From: Altericroceibacterium spongiae
GTDB taxonomy: Bacteria; Pseudomonadota; Alphaproteobacteria; Sphingomonadales; Sphingomonadaceae
Assembly (NCBI RefSeq): GCF_003610805.1
Contig: NZ_RAPF01000001.1
Coordinates: forward strand, 248,001-312,000
DNA: 64,000 nt
Direction: 5' to 3'
The notes beneath the pieces are model-generated. The model saw only the letters and a program-made list of their open reading frames with translations. It was not told the origin of the DNA and searched no databases. A program made the position numbers and the translations under genes. Below, piece after piece: positions 61,393 through 64,000 of the stretch. How positions within the stretch are numbered: position 1 is the first letter of the stretch; each line of letters opens with the position of its first letter.

Positions 61393-62503
61393 CGTGACGG
61401 GCTTCCCAGCTTTGCGAAACGTTCCAGCAGCCGGCAGAGCCGCGCACAGTGCAGCCGCGATTGCCTTCTTCGATCTGTCCGATCGGAACGGCCCGTTCTC
61501 CGGCTTCAGCGAGGGCGGCAATCACATCCTCGGCATATTGCGGCTGAACAGCCAGCACCATACCAATGCCGCAATTGAAAGTGCGGGCCATTTCTCCCGG
61601 TTCGATAGCGCCCTGTTCCTGAAGAAAGCCCATCAGACCCGGTTGTTCCCAAGCATCGGCATCGATGACGGCGTGGGTACCCTCGGGCAAAACGCGTGGA
61701 ATATTCTCGAGCAGCCCGCCACCGGTAATATGCGCCAGCGCATCGATTTGCCCGGTGCGGATGACCGGGAGCAAGGTGCGGACATAGATGCGTGTCGGCT
61801 CCATCAATGCGTCGATAAGGCTTCGCGACGTATCGAAGGGGGCAGGCTCATCGAGCTTCCAGTTCATATCGTGTGCCAGACGACGTACCAGAGAAAAGCC
61901 GTTGGAATGAACGCCTGAGCTGGTCAACCCGAGCAGCATATGGCCGGCTGCGACTTTTTCGCCCGTGAGCTGCTCGCCCCGCTCGACCGCACCGACGCAG
62001 AAACCGGCCAGATCGTAGTCGCCCGGTGCATACATGCCGGGCATTTCCGCTGTTTCTCCGCCGATCAGAGCGCAATGGGCAATCTTGCAACCTTCAGCTA
62101 TTCCGGCCACAACGCTCTCAGCCACACCGTTATCGAGTTTTCCGGTGGCGAAATAATCGAGGAAAAAAAGCGGTTCGGCGCCCTGAACGATCAGATCGTT
62201 GACGCACATGGCGACAAGATCGATTCCCACGCCGTCATGGCGGTCATGATCGATAGCGAGCTTGAGCTTCGTGCCTACCCCGTCATTTCCGGCTACCAGC
62301 AACGGATCCTTATAACCGGCAGCTTTGGGATCGAAGAAGCCGCCAAAACCGCCAATCTCGCCATCTGCACCTGGCCGCCTTGTGGCCTTCACTAATGGGC
62401 CGATCGCTTTGACCAGCGCATTGCCGGCATCAATGGAAACACCCGCCTGAGAATAGGTGTAGGGTGTCTTTTCGTTAGTGGGAGGGGATGTGTCTGAAGC
62501 CAT
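61385..62503 (-). CDS. purM: Phosphoribosylformylglycinamidine cyclo-ligase
   Basis: A 372-residue AIR synthetase for purine biosynthesis. [40 protein letters not shown] and [12 protein letters not shown] match the family. It is translated with purN as an operon. Confidence 0.96.
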   Translation of the reverse strand: MASDTSPPTNEKTPYTYSQAGVSIDAGNALVKAIGPLVKATRRPGADGEIGGFGGFFDPKAAGYKDPLLVAGNDGVGTKLKLAIDHDRHDGVGIDLVAMCVNDLIVQGAEPLFFLDYFATGKLDNGVAESVVAGIAEGCKIAHCALIGGETAEMPGMYAPGDYDLAGFCVGAVERGEQLTGEKVAAGHMLLGLTSSGVHSNGFSLVRRLAHDMNWKLDEPAPFDTSRSLIDALMEPTRIYVRTLLPVIRTGQIDALAHITGGGLLENIPRVLPEGTHAVIDADAWEQPGLMGFLQEQGAIEPGEMARTFNCGIGMVLAVQPQYAEDVIAALAEAGERAVPIGQIEEGNRGCTVRGSAGCWNVSQSWEARHDA

Positions 62504-62575
62504 AGATTACGCTCTTTAGTCTTTCCCGCTTGGATTTCCACTCGCCTTTAGGCAAAAGGCAATCGGTTTTCCCCG

Positions 62576-63856
62576 ATGATGACAATAACACTCCCTCTCT
62601 CCCGCTCGCTTTCCCGCTCCCGTATGATGGGTGCCGGACTTGGTGCAATCGCTCTCGCGGCCGTGGCCGGAACTGCTCTCTTTGCGCAGGTTTCCGGTGA
62701 TCGCGGCATCGCGCCGGTGGCTTCCAGCACCGATATCGTGGCCAATAACATCACGGTAGATGTTCATGGTAAGACGGCGGAGGAAGCCCGTCAGACCGGC
62801 TGGCGCGAAGCGCAGCGTAAGGCATGGGAAAAGCTGGGTGGCCCCGATCTTCCGGATTCGCGAATCGAATCGATGGTGGCTGCTGTGGTCATCGACCATG
62901 AGCAGCTCGGCCCGCGTCGTTATATTGCAACGCTTGATATTATCTTCGATCGTTCGCGGGCAGGATCTATGCTGGGCGGTGGAGGCAAACAGTCTCATTC
63001 CGCACCTATGCTTACTCTGCCTGTGCTGATCGACGGTGGCGCTGCCACCATGTTCGAAACGCGCAACCCCTGGCAGCGGGTCTGGGCTAATTTCCAGGCC
63101 GGTGGCAGCGCTATCGATTATGTACGTCCGGCCGGTGCCGGCGGCGAATCCCTGTTGCTTACCTATGGACAGACCGGTCGTCGCAGTCGTTTATGGTGGA
63201 ACACTATTCTGTCCGAATTCGGAGCAGCGGACGTCATTATCCCTATTGCTCGTTTGCAGCATGAATGGCCGGGCGGACCGATTACCGGCACTTTTACAGC
63301 ACGATATGGCCCCGATAACCGTTTGCTTGGTGAATTTACCTTGCGGGCAGAGAATGACTCCGAACTGGAGCCTATGCTGGAAAGGGCAGTGCACCGTTTC
63401 GATGATCTCTTCGCGAGCGGTCTTGCAGAGGGCAAATTGAAACCCGATCCCACGCTGGAAAGCGAAAGGATTGAAATCTCGCCCGAAATCCGGCGTCTGA
63501 TCGAGGTGTCGCGTCAGGCAGAGGCTGCTGAACAGCAAGAACGCACCGAGCAGGCCGAGGCAGAGAATCCTGCCGATCTGGAATCTTCCACCGCACCGCA
63601 GCAGACAGAGCAGCAGGCTGTTTCAAACTTTGCGGTGCAATTCACAACGCCTAATGCCGCAGCGGTCGATGCGGCTTTGGCGGCGGTGCGTAGTGCACCG
63701 GGGGTACGCGGAGCTGCGACCAGCAGTATCGCTATTGGCGGCACATCGGTCATGCGGGTAAGTTATGCCGGTGATCTTTCCGCGCTTGCTGCAACTCTGC
63801 GCGCTCGCGGCTGGAACGTGACCGAAGGCAGCAACGCTCTCAGTATTTCACGTTAG
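62576..63856 (+). CDS. Exported protein of unknown function next to hdaA
   Basis: A 426-residue protein with a signal-like N-terminus (LGAIALAAVAGTALFAQV), a middle region with YIATLDIIFDRSRA and NPWQRVWANFQ, a coiled Glu/Gln-rich stretch (residues ~305-345) and a C-terminal ferredoxin-like domain (FAVQFTTPNAAAVDAALAAVR). I do not recognise a function. It diverges from purM and precedes an hdaA-like gene by ten bases, an arrangement shared by related alphaproteobacteria. Start could also be ATG 62579 or 62624. Confidence 0.75.
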   Translation: MMTITLPLSRSLSRSRMMGAGLGAIALAAVAGTALFAQVSGDRGIAPVASSTDIVANNITVDVHGKTAEEARQTGWREAQRKAWEKLGGPDLPDSRIESMVAAVVIDHEQLGPRRYIATLDIIFDRSRAGSMLGGGGKQSHSAPMLTLPVLIDGGAATMFETRNPWQRVWANFQAGGSAIDYVRPAGAGGESLLLTYGQTGRRSRLWWNTILSEFGAADVIIPIARLQHEWPGGPITGTFTARYGPDNRLLGEFTLRAENDSELEPMLERAVHRFDDLFASGLAEGKLKPDPTLESERIEISPEIRRLIEVSRQAEAAEQQERTEQAEAENPADLESSTAPQQTEQQAVSNFAVQFTTPNAAAVDAALAAVRSAPGVRGAATSSIAIGGTSVMRVSYAGDLSALAATLRARGWNVTEGSNALSISR

Positions 63857-63866
63857 ACGGGGCACC

Positions 63867-64000
63867 ATGTTCCAGTTCGCGCTGCCATTTCGCCCTGGGA
63901 GCGGGGAAGGCCCGCCCCGTATCGTGATCGGCGATGCTAATGCTTCTGTCGCTGAAGCTTTGCACAAAACCGAAGACTGGCCTTTCCGTACCGCAATCCT
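63867..64000 (+). CDS. hdaA: HdaA-like DnaA regulatory protein, partial
   Basis: 44 residues are visible, starting MFQFALPFRPGSG and including RIVIGDANASVAEALH, which fits the N-terminus of HdaA/DnaA-like AAA proteins that inactivate DnaA in alphaproteobacteria. Neighbourhood with purM supports this. The gene is cut by the window end. Confidence 0.65.
   Translation, partial: MFQFALPFRPGSGEGPPRIVIGDANASVAEALHKTEDWPFRTAI

Noticed and set aside
1-64000. CRISPR array, insertion sequence or prophage
   Set aside because: No regularly spaced repeats, transposase frames or phage structural genes were noticed on reading both strands.

Overview
The window looks like chromosome from an alphaproteobacterium, most probably of the order Sphingomonadales; I cannot name the genus. 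The evidence is the permuted, two-piece type tmRNA gene with the tag ANDNEALAIAA, the alphaproteobacterial block lptD-surA-pdxA-rsmA, purM-purN next to an hdaA-like gene, a compact chromosomal virB cluster, and many TonB-dependent receptor and small-molecule catabolism genes. No rRNA, tRNA, transposase, integrase or CRISPR array was recognised.

About 1-22.5 kb is an accessory catabolic region. A TonB-dependent receptor (cut by the window start) diverges from a TauD/TfdA-type dioxygenase. A rightward run follows: ribokinase-like kinase, RutA-like flavin monooxygenase, RutB-like amidohydrolase, two MFS transporters, an M20-type hydrolase, and a protein that joins an AraC-type regulator to a complete acetamidase/formamidase. 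Converging on it is a leftward set: formamidase and AraC regulator as separate genes, BASS-type transporter and TfdA-like dioxygenase, LigB/DODA-type extradiol dioxygenase, VOC protein, Rieske oxygenase and GMC oxidoreductase. The set reads as uptake and oxidative/hydrolytic breakdown of an N-containing, possibly aromatic compound. The substrate is not known from the sequence.

About 22.6-27.7 kb holds an M48 peptidase with a PDZ-like region, a small acidic-tailed exported protein, and the ppk-ppx polyphosphate pair. About 27.8-35.6 kb is a tightly overlapping leftward virB operon (B1-B2-B3-B4-B6-B9-B10-B11) with no visible B5, B7, B8 or D4. About 35.8-41.6 kb holds a TPR protein, a beta-helix-like lipoprotein with its TonB-dependent receptor, and a PhoB-type response regulator whose receiver lacks key residues.

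From 41.8 kb the content is mostly housekeeping: a YhhQ-type queuosine precursor transporter, NupC, an isopenicillin-N-synthase-like oxygenase, a ketopantoate reductase family member, a NUDIX hydrolase, a LemA-TPM-TPM group, mscL, tmRNA, astA with an M20 hydrolase, rsmA, pdxA, surA, lptD, pepA, holC, ndk, purN, purM, a periplasmic unknown and the start of an hdaA-like gene.

The most unusual items are the AraC-formamidase fusion with its split paralogue nearby, the reduced virB operon, the RutA/RutB-type cluster without other rut genes, an M20 protein missing the expected catalytic glutamate, and a shared G-rich start-site element on three outer-membrane genes.
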